A stretch of DNA of 64,000 bases from Histidinibacterium lentulum (GTDB lineage: Bacteria; Pseudomonadota; Alphaproteobacteria; Rhodobacterales; Rhodobacteraceae): the NCBI RefSeq assembly GCF_003789055.1, contig NZ_ML119082.1, positions 310,001 to 374,000 of the forward strand, read 5' to 3'. The position numbers were made by a program, and so were the translations under genes. The notes beneath the pieces were generated by a model that was not told the DNA's origin, searched no databases, and worked only from the letters and a program-made list of their open reading frames with translations. Position 1 is the first letter of the stretch. Each line of letters starts with the position of its first letter. Below, one piece after another: positions 45,801 to 54,499 of this stretch.

Positions 45801-47149
45801 CGACGGTCAGCGGCACCGCGGGACCGGGGAGCGCGCTGGACCTCTCGGTCACCGGACAGGCGCCGCTGGGCCTCGTGAACCCGTTCCTCGGCACGCAGAG
45901 GCTGACCGGAGCGGCACGGTTCGATCTGAACGTGGGGGGACCGTCGCTCGCGGCGATCTCGGGGCAGGTGTCGGTGACCGATGCGCAGCTCTCGCTGCCG
46001 ACGCTGGGGCAGAGCATCCCGGATATCGACGGCTCGATTTCCCTGTCGGGCGGACGGGCGCAGGTCGATCTGACGGCGGCGGGGCCGGAGGGGGGCGTGA
46101 TCCGGATCGGCGGGCCGGTCGGCCTGTCCGCGCCCTTCGTGGCGGCGCTGGACGTGACGGTCTCCCGGCTCGTCCTGACCGATCCGCAGCTCTATTCGAC
46201 GGTGCTGGACGGGTCGCTCGGCATCGACGGGCCGCTGACGGGAGGCGGCACGATCTCGGGCGACATCCTGCTGGGACGGACGGAGGTGCAGGTGCCCTCC
46301 TCGACGGTCGGCGCGCTGGGCGAGTTGCCGGAGGTGCGGCATGTCCGGCCCGAGGCCGGCGTGCGCAGGACGCTGGAGCGCGCGGGACTGACGGTGGAGG
46401 GCGTGCCTGCGGGCGACGGCGGGGGCGGTGGTGGCGGCGGCGGCGGTCGCGGCGGCTTCGGCCTCGACATCGACATCCGCGCGCCGTCTCAGATCTTCGT
46501 GCGGGGACGCGGGCTCGACGCGGAACTGGGCGGCGAGCTGACGCTCGGCGGCACCACCTCGGACGTGCGGCCGGTGGGGGCCTTCGAGCTCAGGCGCGGG
46601 CGGCTCGACGTGCTTCAGCAGAGGTTCGACCTGACCGAGGGCCAGGTGCAACTTGCGGGCGATTTCGTGCCGGTGCTGCGCTTCGTGGCGGAGACCACCG
46701 CGCGGGACGGGACCGTGGTCCGGATCGTGCTCACCGGACCCGCCTCGGACCCGACGCTGGTGCTGGAAAGCGAACCGGACCTGCCGGAGGACGAGGTTCT
46801 GGCGCGGCTCCTCTTCGGGCGGAACATCAGTGCGATCACGCCCCTGCAGGCGGTGCAGCTCGCCTCCGCCGCGGCGACCCTGGCGGGACGCGGGGGCGGG
46901 TTCGTCGGCTCGATCCGGGAAAGCCTCGGGGTGGACGATTTCGACCTCACCACGGACGAGAGCGGCAATGCGGCGGTGCGGGTCGGGACCTACATCACCG
47001 AGAACATCTATACGGATCTGGAGGTGAACTCCCGGGGGGAGACGCGGATCGACCTGAACCTCGACATCACCGGGAACCTGACGGCGCGCGGCAGCGTGGA
47101 AAGCTCGGGCGAGACCTCGCTGGGGGTCTATTTCGAGCGGGATTACTGA
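42836..47149 (+). CDS. tamB: Translocation and assembly module protein TamB
   Basis: 1437 residues from TTG 42836, overlapping the tamA stop. Signal/anchor MSHLLRAFALLLLLIAPFTA, then a long repetitive beta-rich body (taco-like beta-helix, with repeated TLEATVSR / TLTATVTE / LELAVAR strands) and the C-terminal DUF490 domain (about 1100-1437: LARLLFGRNISAITPLQAVQLA, GSIRESLGVDDFDL, DLNLDITGNLTARGSVE). A run of ten Gly at about residue 1185-1196 is unusual. Spans the periplasm from inner membrane to TamA. A large open frame also exists on the opposite strand but is only a composition shadow. Confidence 0.93.
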   Translation: MSHLLRAFALLLLLIAPFTAAAQGRFEQAEGEDDPGYLARLLQDNLSGAGRDVRITGFRGALSSQATIERLSIADADGVWLVAEDLLLDWNRSALLRRRLDVNALSAGRIAILRPPVTEEAPRTAPSRQATPFTLPELPVSVEIDELAVERIEIGDHFIGEPVALTLNGEVALQGGEGFANITARRLDETTGEFQLAGEFSNETRILSLDLRLEEGPGGIVATRLDIPGAPALETEISGTGPLDDFAAELSLSTDGVQRIGGSFTLTAEPQPGSEAPVRVIALDVAGDVASLLAPDYGAFFGPDVSLVARVRQEPEGGIVVPELSLQAQAVTLEGSLVIAEDGWPVNFALEGALRSDGEPLLLPIGGPPTFVDGGQIFLAYDQAEGEDWSGYAFLEGFTRPGIDLPSVTIFADGVIRPDSAEDPDGFANAVLEFQATDLELDDRGLSEALGSNPAGRATLVINDGAPLKVEDVSIASAGLVLSGGAVVEQEPLALAFAVEAEAEDFGRFATLSGLEDLGGAGLIAAEGRVRPLSGIFDLGLTAQTRDLELGNERVDPLLTGESTLRLEASRDEAGTRVELFELRADQLSADGQAFAAEGVIDAEVSARLAELSVLSPELSGPGTLTATVTERDGETVTFDLALDAATADLDVTGTALASEDYAADVRIAADVAALAPFSELAGRPLSGAADLVIEGRVEPETQFFDLTAAGTTQDLGLGLPQVDPLLEGAGRLELAVARDAAGLTLSRLDIATGEVTASGSAALTEDETRAALEARIEEVGLVLDGLSGPATLVLDAEEVPGGSIDLALRLAAPAATVTADAVVAPEAQDYATTGTLEARVSSLRAFSPLAGRSLGGSVALDAAFDLRPLAGAGTVDLSARTTDLAVGIPTVDRLLRGPGTLEATVSRTEAGTVVIRALDLDLPNLTADAEATVEGATGRATFDARLADASLLAPDLSGPVTVGGSASLGASGAWRVNADVAALDGATATVSGTAGPGSALDLSVTGQAPLGLVNPFLGTQRLTGAARFDLNVGGPSLAAISGQVSVTDAQLSLPTLGQSIPDIDGSISLSGGRAQVDLTAAGPEGGVIRIGGPVGLSAPFVAALDVTVSRLVLTDPQLYSTVLDGSLGIDGPLTGGGTISGDILLGRTEVQVPSSTVGALGELPEVRHVRPEAGVRRTLERAGLTVEGVPAGDGGGGGGGGGGRGGFGLDIDIRAPSQIFVRGRGLDAELGGELTLGGTTSDVRPVGAFELRRGRLDVLQQRFDLTEGQVQLAGDFVPVLRFVAETTARDGTVVRIVLTGPASDPTLVLESEPDLPEDEVLARLLFGRNISAITPLQAVQLASAAATLAGRGGGFVGSIRESLGVDDFDLTTDESGNAAVRVGTYITENIYTDLEVNSRGETRIDLNLDITGNLTARGSVESSGETSLGVYFERDY

Positions 47150-47232
47150 GGCGCGCGACGGCGCGGGCGGCGGGCCATGAGCCGCAGAGCCCCGGCAGCG
47201 GCCGGGAAGCCGCTCCCGGGCTGTCGGCGAAT

Positions 47233-47544
47233 TCAGTGGGTCCAGGCGCCGCGGCGGTTGGTGGCGAAATTCTCGCCATAGCCGCCGGGGCGGATGTTGG
47301 CGGAGCGGTCCTGGGGGTCCTTCACCACGGCGTCGATGCCGTGTTCGCGGGCGTAGGCCACGGCCTCGTCCCTGGTGTCGAAGCTGAGGCGGACCTGGCT
47401 TTGCGTGTCGTCGGAAGAGGTCCAGCCCATCAGCGGATCGACGTCGCGGCCGGTCTGGTTGGGGAACTCGAGGACCCAGCGTTTCGTCCGCGCGGCGCCG
47501 GAGGACATCGCGGTCCGGGCGGGGCGGTAGATACGTGCGCGCAT
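47233..47544 (-). CDS. ETC complex I subunit, NDUFS4-like
   Basis: 103 residues from ATG 47544 (GGGAGG upstream). It begins [20 protein letters not shown] and contains [19 protein letters not shown], then [17 protein letters not shown] and [15 protein letters not shown], the NDUFS4 / complex I accessory pattern present in alphaproteobacteria and mitochondria. Likely stabilises the electron-input module of NADH dehydrogenase. No nuo genes lie nearby, as is usual for this subunit. Confidence 0.9.
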   Translation of the reverse strand: MRARIYRPARTAMSSGAARTKRWVLEFPNQTGRDVDPLMGWTSSDDTQSQVRLSFDTRDEAVAYAREHGIDAVVKDPQDRSANIRPGGYGENFATNRRGAWTH

Positions 47545-47706
47545 GGGGGCCTCCCTCTTCGGCTGCGGGGGCGGCGGATGCCGACCCTCCGCCGGTGTCC
47601 CGGCGGTTATGGGGACGCCACGGAGCCGATGCAAGGGGCGGAACCGCCGCGCCCCTGCCCCGTTCCGCCGGAGAGGACGAGGGCAGCCCCGAAAGGAGCC
47701 CAAGCG

Positions 47707-48222
47707 ATGAGACCGATCCTTCCCGTTGCCGCCGCCCTGCTCGCCGCCGGTCCGGCGCTCGCCGAGAGCCACATGTCGCAAGGCGGCTGGATCGCCGAGG
47801 TGCAGGGCCGCGACGGCGCGGCCCATGGCACGGTCACGGTGGAGCCCACGGCCTCCGGCACGATGGTGGTGGAGCTCGATCTCGCCGGTCTGCCGACGGG
47901 CACGCTGGCGGTGCATCTGCACGAGACCGGCGACTGCTCGGCCGAGGACTTCTCCTCCGCCGGCGGCCATATCGCGGGTGATGCGAGCCACGGCGTCGAG
48001 AGCGCGGACGGCCCGCATCCGGGCGATCTGCCCAACGTCCTGCCCGAGGAGGGCGGCGCGGTCCAGGTCCAGTTCTTCAATGACCGGCTCACGGGGGAGA
48101 TGATGACGGACGCGGACGGCGCCGCCTTCGTGGTGCATGCGGGCGCGGACGACTACGAGAGCCAGCCCGCGGGCGACGCGGGCGACCGGATCGCCTGCGG
48201 CGTGTTCGAACCGCGGGAGTGA
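47707..48222 (+). CDS. sodC: Cu-Zn superoxide dismutase
   Basis: 171 residues, AAAGGAG upstream. Signal peptide [19 protein letters not shown]. Copper and zinc ligands are visible: [26 protein letters not shown] and [10 protein letters not shown]; the disulfide partners are C in GDC and IACGV. Periplasmic defence against superoxide. Monocistronic; convergent with the DUF3072 gene. Confidence 0.95.
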   Translation: MRPILPVAAALLAAGPALAESHMSQGGWIAEVQGRDGAAHGTVTVEPTASGTMVVELDLAGLPTGTLAVHLHETGDCSAEDFSSAGGHIAGDASHGVESADGPHPGDLPNVLPEEGGAVQVQFFNDRLTGEMMTDADGAAFVVHAGADDYESQPAGDAGDRIACGVFEPRE

Positions 48223-48238
48223 CGCCCGCGGGCCGGGG

Positions 48239-48466
48239 TCAGCCGCCCCGGCCCGTCCGCTCCTGCAGCGCGTCGATGCGGCGCGAGGCCTCGGCCTTGG
48301 TCAGGTCCGGCTCGAAGGGCTCTCCGGCTTCCTCGCAGAGCGTTTCGAGATAGCTCGCCTGAGCGCCGGTCATCGGCTCGTCGCCGGTGACCCACTTGTC
48401 CACGGGTTTGTCGGCATTTCCGGGCGCCTCGCGTTTCGGGGCCCTCGTCTCGCGCGGATCGTCCAT
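48239..48466 (-). CDS. DUF3072 protein
   Basis: 75 residues. [20 protein letters not shown] followed by [18 protein letters not shown] is the DUF3072 consensus almost exactly. The N-terminal 30 residues are polar and disordered ([15 protein letters not shown]). Third member of this family in the window (others at 13900 and 14100). Function unknown. Convergent with sodC, divergent from uvrB. Confidence 0.88.
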   Translation of the reverse strand: MDDPRETRAPKREAPGNADKPVDKWVTGDEPMTGAQASYLETLCEEAGEPFEPDLTKAEASRRIDALQERTGRGG

Positions 48467-48581
48467 GACACCTGCTCCGTCGTGGGGTAGAGTTCATGCA
48501 ATGTTCCACGCGCCGTCCGGTTCCCTCCTTGAACCCCCTGCGCCGCATCGCAGATAGAGCGGAAGACAAGGACCCTGCCCC

Positions 48582-50777
48582 ATGCACAACAACCGCCCCG
48601 ACGCCCTGCCCGTCCTGCACGCCCCCGCGCCGGACGTGCGTGTCCGCGAAAAGCTTGAGGGCGGGCGGCGATTCGTCATGCAGACGGAATTCGCGGCAGC
48701 GGGCGACCAGCCCACCGCCATCGCGGAGCTGTCGGAGGGGGTGACGTCGGGCGAGCGCAACCAGGTTCTGCTGGGTGCCACGGGCACCGGCAAGACCTTC
48801 ACCATGGCGAAGGTGATCGAGGAGACGCAGCGCCCGGCGATCATCCTCGCCCCGAACAAGACGCTGGCGGCGCAGCTCTACGGGGAATTCAAGGGCTTCT
48901 TCCCGGACAATGCCGTGGAGTACTTCGTCAGCTATTACGACTACTACCAGCCCGAGGCCTATGTGCCGCGGTCGGACACCTACATCGAGAAGGAATCCCA
49001 GATCAACGAGCAGATCGACCGGATGCGCCACTCGGCCACCCGGGCGTTGCTGGAGCGGGATGACGTGATCATCGTGGCCTCGGTGTCCTGCATCTACGGC
49101 ATCGGCTCGGTCGAGACCTACGGGGCGATGACCCAGGACCTCCATGTCGGGAAGTCCTACGACCAGCGCAAGGTCATGGCGGATCTCATCGCGCAGCAGT
49201 ACCGGCGCAACGACCAGGCCTTCCAGCGCGGCACCTTCCGGGTGCGCGGGGATACGCTCGAGGTCTTCCCGGCCCACCTCGAGGACCGGGCGTGGAAGCT
49301 GTCGTTCTTCGGCGAGGAACTGGAGGCGATCACCGAATTCGACCCGCTGACGGGCGAGAGGACGGACACGTTCGAGCGCATCCGCATCTACGCCAACAGC
49401 CATTACGTCACGCCGCGCCCGACGATGCAGCAGGCGATCATCGGCATAAAGAAGGAGCTGCGCCAGCGGCTCGACCAGCTTGTGGCCGAGGGCAAGCTCC
49501 TCGAGGCGCAGAGGCTGGAGCAGCGGACGAACTTCGACATCGAGATGCTGGAGGCCACGGGCGTCTGCAACGGGATCGAGAACTACTCGCGCTATCTCAC
49601 GGGCCGCGCGCCCGGCGAGCCGCCGCCGACGCTGTTCGAGTTCATCCCGGACAACGCCATCGTCTTTGCCGACGAGAGCCACGTCTCGGTTCCGCAGATC
49701 GGCGGGATGTACAAGGGCGACTACCGGCGGAAGTTCACCCTGGCCGAGCACGGCTTCCGCCTGCCCTCCTGCATGGACAACCGCCCGCTCAAGTTCGAGG
49801 AATGGGACGCGATGCGCCCGCAGACGGTCTTCGTCTCGGCGACGCCCGCCGACTGGGAGCTCGAGCAGGCGGGCGGGGTCTTCACCGAGCAGGTGATCCG
49901 GCCCACGGGTCTTCTCGACCCGGAGGTGGAGATCCGCCCGGTGGAGATGCAGGTGGACGACCTCCTCGACGAGGTGCGCCGGGTGGCGGCGAAGGGCTTC
50001 CGGACGCTGGCCACGGTGCTGACGAAGCGGATGGCCGAGGACCTGACGGAATACATGCACGAGCAGGGCATCCGGGTGCGCTACATGCATTCCGATATCG
50101 ACACGATCGAGCGGATCGAGATCCTGCGCGACCTGCGGCTCGGGGCCTTTGACGTGCTGGTGGGGATCAACCTCCTGCGCGAGGGGCTCGACATCCCCGA
50201 ATGCGGACTGGTGGCGATTCTCGACGCGGACAAGGAGGGGTTTCTCAGGTCCGAGACCTCGCTCGTCCAGACCATCGGGCGGGCGGCGCGAAATGCCGAG
50301 GGCAAGGTCATCATGTATGCCGACCGGATCACCGGGTCGATGGAGCGCGCGATGCGCGAGACGGACCGCCGCCGCGCCAAGCAGATGGCCTACAACGAGG
50401 AGCACGGGATCACGCCGGAGACGGTCAGGAAGAACGTCGAGGACGTGCTCGCCGGGCTCTACAAGGGCGACGTGGATATGAGCCGGGTGACCGCGAAGGT
50501 GGACGTGCCCACGGGCGGCAACCTGCAGGCGGTGCTGGAGGGGCTGCGGGCGGACATGCGCAAGGCCGCGGAGAACCTGGAGTTCGAGGAGGCGGCGCGG
50601 CTGAGGGACGAGGTCAAGCGGCTGGAGACGGTGGATCTGGTGGTGTCCGACGATCCGCTGGCGCGGCAGCAGGCGGTGGACAAGGCCGTGGGCGAGGCGC
50701 GCAAGGCCGAGGGGCGCTCGACCGCGGGCCGCGCCGGGCAGCGGGGCGGGAACGTGCAGCGGCGGAAGAAGCGGTAG
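48582..50777 (+). CDS. uvrB: Excinuclease ABC subunit B
   Basis: 731 residues. Walker A GATGTGKT at about residue 65, the beta-hairpin [16 protein letters not shown], helicase motifs [11 protein letters not shown] and [13 protein letters not shown], and a UVR domain near 665-700 ([18 protein letters not shown]) that contacts UvrC. Verifies damage and loads UvrC in nucleotide-excision repair. The tail from 700 on is basic and low-complexity. Monocistronic. Confidence 0.98.
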   Translation: MHNNRPDALPVLHAPAPDVRVREKLEGGRRFVMQTEFAAAGDQPTAIAELSEGVTSGERNQVLLGATGTGKTFTMAKVIEETQRPAIILAPNKTLAAQLYGEFKGFFPDNAVEYFVSYYDYYQPEAYVPRSDTYIEKESQINEQIDRMRHSATRALLERDDVIIVASVSCIYGIGSVETYGAMTQDLHVGKSYDQRKVMADLIAQQYRRNDQAFQRGTFRVRGDTLEVFPAHLEDRAWKLSFFGEELEAITEFDPLTGERTDTFERIRIYANSHYVTPRPTMQQAIIGIKKELRQRLDQLVAEGKLLEAQRLEQRTNFDIEMLEATGVCNGIENYSRYLTGRAPGEPPPTLFEFIPDNAIVFADESHVSVPQIGGMYKGDYRRKFTLAEHGFRLPSCMDNRPLKFEEWDAMRPQTVFVSATPADWELEQAGGVFTEQVIRPTGLLDPEVEIRPVEMQVDDLLDEVRRVAAKGFRTLATVLTKRMAEDLTEYMHEQGIRVRYMHSDIDTIERIEILRDLRLGAFDVLVGINLLREGLDIPECGLVAILDADKEGFLRSETSLVQTIGRAARNAEGKVIMYADRITGSMERAMRETDRRRAKQMAYNEEHGITPETVRKNVEDVLAGLYKGDVDMSRVTAKVDVPTGGNLQAVLEGLRADMRKAAENLEFEEAARLRDEVKRLETVDLVVSDDPLARQQAVDKAVGEARKAEGRSTAGRAGQRGGNVQRRKKR

Positions 50778-50924
50778 GGGCCGGGGGGCGGCTCCGGGTG
50801 CGGGGGTGCGGCGTGGGGCAAGGGCCAGCGCGCCTTCGACGACGGCAAACCTGCGCCCCGGCGCGGACTTGCGGCGAAGCCGCCGCGCCTCAGGCCGGCG
50901 CGAAGCCCCACTCCGGCGCAGACT

Positions 50925-50945
50925 CAAGGGGCGCCGCCCCTTGAC
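50925..50945. repeat. Palindrome after uvrB
   Basis: TCAAGGGGC and GCCCCTTGA flank GCC, nine perfect pairs, then CCCCGGCCCGG. Resembles the G/C palindromes at 30624 and may be an interspersed repeat or a uvrB terminator without U-run. Confidence 0.5.
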
Positions 50946-50998
50946 CCCGGCCCGGCGCTGGGCCCCCCTGAGGCCATGCGCATCAAGGGGGGATGGTC

Positions 50999-51386
50999 AT
51001 GCCGCTGACAGGGTTCGATCACGTCAATATCCGCACGACGAAACTCGCAGAGATGATCGCCTGGTACGGCGAGGTGCTGGACCTACATCCGGGGCGGCGG
51101 CCGCCGTTCGCCTTCGACGGCGCCTGGCTCTATCTCGGTGGCACGGCGGTGATCCACCTCGTCGAATGCGCCGATCCCTGCGCCCCCGGGACAGGCGCTG
51201 TCGCTCGAGCATTTCGCTTTCCGCGCCAAGGGGATGACGGAGATTCGCGGGCGGCTCGAGGCGAAGGGCGTGGCCTACTCGGTCGATCCGGTCCCGGGGT
51301 TCCCGGTGGTGCAGATCAACCTCCACGACCCCGAAGGCAACCATATCCACATCGATTTCGACGCGGCCGAGGCCGAGGCGGCGTGA
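50999..51386 (+). pseudogene. VOC (glyoxalase-fold) family gene with +1 frameshift
   Basis: From ATG 50999 (or 50993) the frame reads a VOC-family N-terminus (LTGFDHVNIRTTKLAEMIAW, LYLGGTAVIHLVE) to about 51186. The family then continues in the next frame as LSLEHFAFRAKGMTEIRGRL, then NLHDPEGNHIHIDF and a stop at 51384. Dropping one C from the CCCCC run at 51183-51187 restores a single 128-residue protein through APGQALSLEHFAF. So either a recent one-base insertion broke the gene or the base is a sequencing error. Metal ligands of a VOC enzyme (H in DHVNI, E in LEHF, H/D in DPEGNH) are all present across the two frames. Confidence 0.8.
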
Positions 51387-51426
51387 CCGCTCTGGGCGGG
51401 CGCGGGCCGGGCGCTATCTCACGCCC

Positions 51427-51864
51427 ATGATCCGCCGCGCGCTTGCCATCGCTGCCCTTCTCGCCGCCGGACCCGCCCTCGCGTGGGAGTTCACGGCGAC
51501 GCCGGTCTGCACCCTGTCCCACGAGGCCGAAGGGTCGGCCTGGGAGGTGACCTACGATCCGGCGGCGGAGCTTTACGCCATCGCGATCACGCTCTCCGAG
51601 GGCGGCTGGCCGGAGGCGGAGGTCTTCTCCATCGGCTTCGCGGGCGGGCGGTCGCTGGTCATCTCCACCGACCGGCATGTGCTGTCCGGGGGCGGGGCCA
51701 CGCTGACGGTGACGGACCGGGGGTTCGGCAACGTGCTCGACGGGCTCGAGTTCAACGCCGCGGCGCGGGCCTTCGCGGGGGACGGAGAGGCGCTCGCGGC
51801 GCTCGATGGCGCCGCGCCCGAAGTACAGGCCTTCCGCGCCTGCGTGGCGGGCGGACTGGTCTGA
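51427..51864 (+). CDS. Small periplasmic protein, unknown
   Basis: 145 residues with signal peptide [19 protein letters not shown]. The mature protein begins WEFTATPVCTLSHE and has two Cys (PVC near the start, RAC near the end) likely to form a disulfide. Beta-rich, with TYDPAAELYAIAITL and GGRSLVISTDRHVLSGGG. Resembles a small excess/uncharacterised periplasmic family of Rhodobacterales; no activity seen. Confidence 0.75.
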   Translation: MIRRALAIAALLAAGPALAWEFTATPVCTLSHEAEGSAWEVTYDPAAELYAIAITLSEGGWPEAEVFSIGFAGGRSLVISTDRHVLSGGGATLTVTDRGFGNVLDGLEFNAAARAFAGDGEALAALDGAAPEVQAFRACVAGGLV

Positions 51865-51871
51865 CCGCGCT

Positions 51872-52144
51872 CTAGCTCCGCCGGATCGCCGCGACGAGGG
51901 CGAGGACGACGACGGCCCCGACTGCCCCCATCGCGAGGATCACCAGGGCGCCGCCCGCGGCCAGGGCCGTCAGGCCGAGAGCCGCGAGGACGAAGGGCGT
52001 GGCCAGCGCCGCGACCACGCCGAGGGCAAGGTAGAGCGGCCGGTTGCCGCCCGTCACGAGGGACGCGATCCAGCCTGCGGCGAGACCCACGAGTATGAGC
52101 AGGATCAGGGCAACCGTGCCCAGCGCGTCCAGCAAACCTTCCAT
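51872..52144 (-). CDS. Small three-helix membrane protein
   Basis: 90 residues, almost wholly hydrophobic: VALILLILVGLAAGWIASLV, LGVVAALATPFVLAALGL and ILAMGAVGAVVVLALVAA. The AGWIASLVTGG motif is reminiscent of YeaQ/YmgE-type (GlsB) membrane proteins linked to stress, but the match is weak. Convergent with the gene at 51427. Confidence 0.65.
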   Translation of the reverse strand: MEGLLDALGTVALILLILVGLAAGWIASLVTGGNRPLYLALGVVAALATPFVLAALGLTALAAGGALVILAMGAVGAVVVLALVAAIRRS

Positions 52145-52184
52145 CCTTGACCTCTCCCCGGTGCGTTGCCCGGGGGAAACCCGG

Positions 52185-52655
52185 TTACCAGCCTTCGGTT
52201 CCCGGCCCGCCCTTGACGAGGCCGCGCAGGTTGGGCGTGACCCAGCCGCCGTAGAAATCCCCCGGCTGGGGCGTCACCTCCATGGAGCCCACGAAGCAGG
52301 CGTCCATGGCATGGGCGTAGATCGCGAGGTGATCCTTCAGGGCCGCGAAACCGGGGGCGGGATCGGGATAGTCCCAGGCGCAGCGGGGCGCGGTCCTGCC
52401 GCCCGCGGAGAGCGTCCAGTAGCGCGCCCGGCCCTTCCACTCGCAGAAGGACCGCCCCGGCGCGGGCGCAATGTCGGCGAGGATGGCCGCGCGCGGGAGA
52501 TAATAGGTGGGCGCGTGGTGGGTTTCGAGCACCCGCAGCGCCTCCGCCGTATGGACGATCTCCTCTCCCCCGAGGATCACGCGCAGCACCGCGCCCGCGG
52601 GCTCGATCCGCGGCGGGCGGGGGTAGTCCTGCACGGTCTCCGGGGCAAGCGCCAT
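52185..52655 (-). CDS. DUF427 protein
   Basis: 156 residues. HTAEALRVLETHHAPTYYLP, then SFCEWKGRARYWTL and CAWDYPDPAPGF match DUF427 (ETH-x-P-x-YY-P ... CEWKG-x-A-x-Y ... AW-x-YP-P). A small beta-rich fold, cytoplasmic, function unknown. The C-terminal FYGGWVTPNLRGLVKGGPG is well conserved in alphaproteobacterial members. Confidence 0.9.
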   Translation of the reverse strand: MALAPETVQDYPRPPRIEPAGAVLRVILGGEEIVHTAEALRVLETHHAPTYYLPRAAILADIAPAPGRSFCEWKGRARYWTLSAGGRTAPRCAWDYPDPAPGFAALKDHLAIYAHAMDACFVGSMEVTPQPGDFYGGWVTPNLRGLVKGGPGTEGW

Positions 52656-52732
52656 GGGCGGGAGCTAGCCGGGGGGCGCGCTGCGGCAAGACGGGGCTTG
52701 CCGGGCGCGGCGGCGGCGCCAATCTGGGGGGC

Positions 52733-53209
52733 ATGGCAGAGCAGAGACGCGATCCGGTCAACGAGACCGACGACGAGGCACGGGCGCTGGCCCGACGGCT
52801 GGTGGCGGAGGCCTCGTACGGCGCGCTCGCCGTGCAGGATCCCGAGGGCGGCGCGCCGCTGGTGAGCCGGGTGGCGGTGGCGGCCATGGGCGGCCTGCCG
52901 GTGCTGCTGGTGTCGGACCTGTCTGTGCATACGAGGGCTCTGGCGGTGAACCCGGCCTGCTCGATCCTGCTGGGCGAGCCGGGGCCGAAGGGCGATCCGC
53001 TGACCCATCCGCGCCTGACCTGGGTGGGGTGGGCCGAGCCGGTGGAGAAGGCCGCGCACCGGGAGGCGTGGCTGGCGCGCCACCCGAAGGCGCAGCTTTA
53101 CATCGATTTCAGCGATTTCCGGATGCTGCGGCTGGCGCCGGTCCTCGGCCTGCTCAACGGCGGCTTCGGCAAGGCCTACCGGCTGGCGTCCGGGGACCTG
53201 GTCTCCTGA
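52733..53209 (+). CDS. Pyridoxamine 5'-phosphate oxidase-like FMN-binding protein
   Basis: 158 residues. A split-barrel flavin protein: ARRLVAEASYGALAV, PLVSRVAVAAMGGLPVLLVS, ALAVNPACSILLGEPG and PKAQLYIDFSDFRMLRL. The last matches HugZ/PNPOx-like heme-utilisation proteins (HP-x-A-x-x-Y-x-x-F-x-DF). Substrate not clear. Its 3' end overlaps cutC by 34 bp, convergent. Confidence 0.8.
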   Translation: MAEQRRDPVNETDDEARALARRLVAEASYGALAVQDPEGGAPLVSRVAVAAMGGLPVLLVSDLSVHTRALAVNPACSILLGEPGPKGDPLTHPRLTWVGWAEPVEKAAHREAWLARHPKAQLYIDFSDFRMLRLAPVLGLLNGGFGKAYRLASGDLVS

Positions 53210-53907
53210 CCGAGGGCCGCGACCAGCGCCCGCACGCGGGCCTCGGAGGTCTGCCGCAGGCCCGGAGGCGCAAGGCCGAGGGGCGCGGCGGCCGGCGCGG
53301 GTCCGGAGCAGGAGGCGTGAAGCTCGGTGACGCCGGTCTCTGCAACGAGGCGGCGCGCATGGTCCGGGCCGACGCCGGCACCGGCCATCACGATGATGCG
53401 GCCCGCGGCGCGGCTGACGAGCGCGGCAAGACGCTCCCGCCCGTCCCAGGCGGTGGCGGCGCCGCCGCTCGAGAGGAGGCGCGAGAAGCCGAGAGCGATG
53501 GCCGCATCGAGCGCCGCGAGAGGATCCGGGACGACGTCGATCACCCGGTGGAGCGTGAGGGAGAGAGGCCCCGCCTCTGCGGCGAGCCTCCCGAGAAGGG
53601 GGACGTCGAGACCGCCCGAGGCGTCCTGCGCGCCGATCACCACCCCCTCGAGACCGGCGGCGCGGGCGGCGCGGATGTCGGCGGCCATGATCTCCGCCTC
53701 GGCGGCATCGAAGCGAAAGAGGCCGGCGCGAGGGCGGATCATCGCGTGGACCGGGATCGGCAGGCGCGCGGCCTCGGCCATGAGGCCCGCCGAAGGGGTG
53801 AGACCGCCTTCGGACAGCGCGGCGCAGAGTTCGATCCGAGCCGCGCCCCCGGCATGGGCGGCGGCAAGGCCGGCGGCGGTGTCGACGGGAACTTCGAGCG
53901 GGATCAT
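53176..53907 (-). CDS. cutC: Copper homeostasis protein CutC
   Basis: 243 residues from ATG 53907. TIM-barrel pattern: AARIELCAALSEGGLTPS, IPVHAMIRPRAGLFRF, LTLHRVIDVVPDP, RLLSSGGAATAWDG and GVTELHASC. Called CutC by homology; its direct role in copper handling is disputed in the literature. Divergent from the YdcF-like gene. Confidence 0.92.
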   Translation of the reverse strand: MIPLEVPVDTAAGLAAAHAGGAARIELCAALSEGGLTPSAGLMAEAARLPIPVHAMIRPRAGLFRFDAAEAEIMAADIRAARAAGLEGVVIGAQDASGGLDVPLLGRLAAEAGPLSLTLHRVIDVVPDPLAALDAAIALGFSRLLSSGGAATAWDGRERLAALVSRAAGRIIVMAGAGVGPDHARRLVAETGVTELHASCSGPAPAAAPLGLAPPGLRQTSEARVRALVAALGQETRSPDASR

Positions 53908-53933
53908 CGGGCGGCCTCGGCGGGGGTGCGACT

Positions 53934-54446
53934 GTGCGGGTGATCCTCCTTCTGGGCGCGGCTGTCCATATGGACGGCCCCTCGCCCGCCCTGCGGGACC
54001 GGGCCGTGCATGCCGCACGGCTCTGGCAGGCCGGAGAGGCGGCCATGGTGCTGGCCAGCGGCGGGGCGCGCGCGGGACGGATGGCGGAGGCCGAGGCGGC
54101 GGCGGGCGTGCTCGGCGGAATGGGCGTGCCGGAGTCGGCGATCCGGCTCGAATGCGCGGCGCGGAGCACCTGGGAGAACCTCCTGTTTTCGCGGCCGATC
54201 CTTCGGGAGATGGGGGCGGCGGAGGTGCTTCTGGTCACGGATCGCCTGCACATGCCGCGCGCCCTGATCGCGGCGCGGAAGACCGGGGTGCGGGTGCTGG
54301 CGCGGCCCGCGGTCGCGGGGGGCGACAGGCGGCTCTGGCGGCTTGCCCTGCGTGAGGCGGCGGCCTGCGCGGCCTATGCGCTGCGGCGGCGGGAACCCGG
54401 CCGGGGGGCGGGACCAGACGGCGCGGGGCGGACCGGGCGGCGTTAA
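53934..54446 (+). CDS. YdcF-like (DUF218) protein
   Basis: 170 residues from GTG 53934. VILLLGAAVHMDGPSPALRD, VLASGGARAGRMAEAEAAAG, ESAIRLECAARSTWENLLFS and VLLVTDRLHMPRA give the DUF218 pattern (SGG-x(4)-E-x-x-x-M, S-x-x-T-x-EN, VTS-x-x-HM-x-RA). Usually membrane-anchored; here only the soluble domain is present. Some relatives (SanA, ElyC) affect cell-wall lipid carriers; a similar role is possible. Confidence 0.85.
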   Translation: MRVILLLGAAVHMDGPSPALRDRAVHAARLWQAGEAAMVLASGGARAGRMAEAEAAAGVLGGMGVPESAIRLECAARSTWENLLFSRPILREMGAAEVLLVTDRLHMPRALIAARKTGVRVLARPAVAGGDRRLWRLALREAAACAAYALRRREPGRGAGPDGAGRTGRR

Positions 54447-54499
54447 CCGCGCCTTAACTGCGGGCGGTCTATGCGGGGTGGACCCTGCGGAGGGCCGCG

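Noticed and set aside
43214-46651. Minus-strand open frame of over 1100 codons opposite tamB
   Set aside because: Arg/Gln/Pro-rich shadow of a GC-rich gene; the plus-strand product is a full TamB with signal peptide and DUF490 domain.
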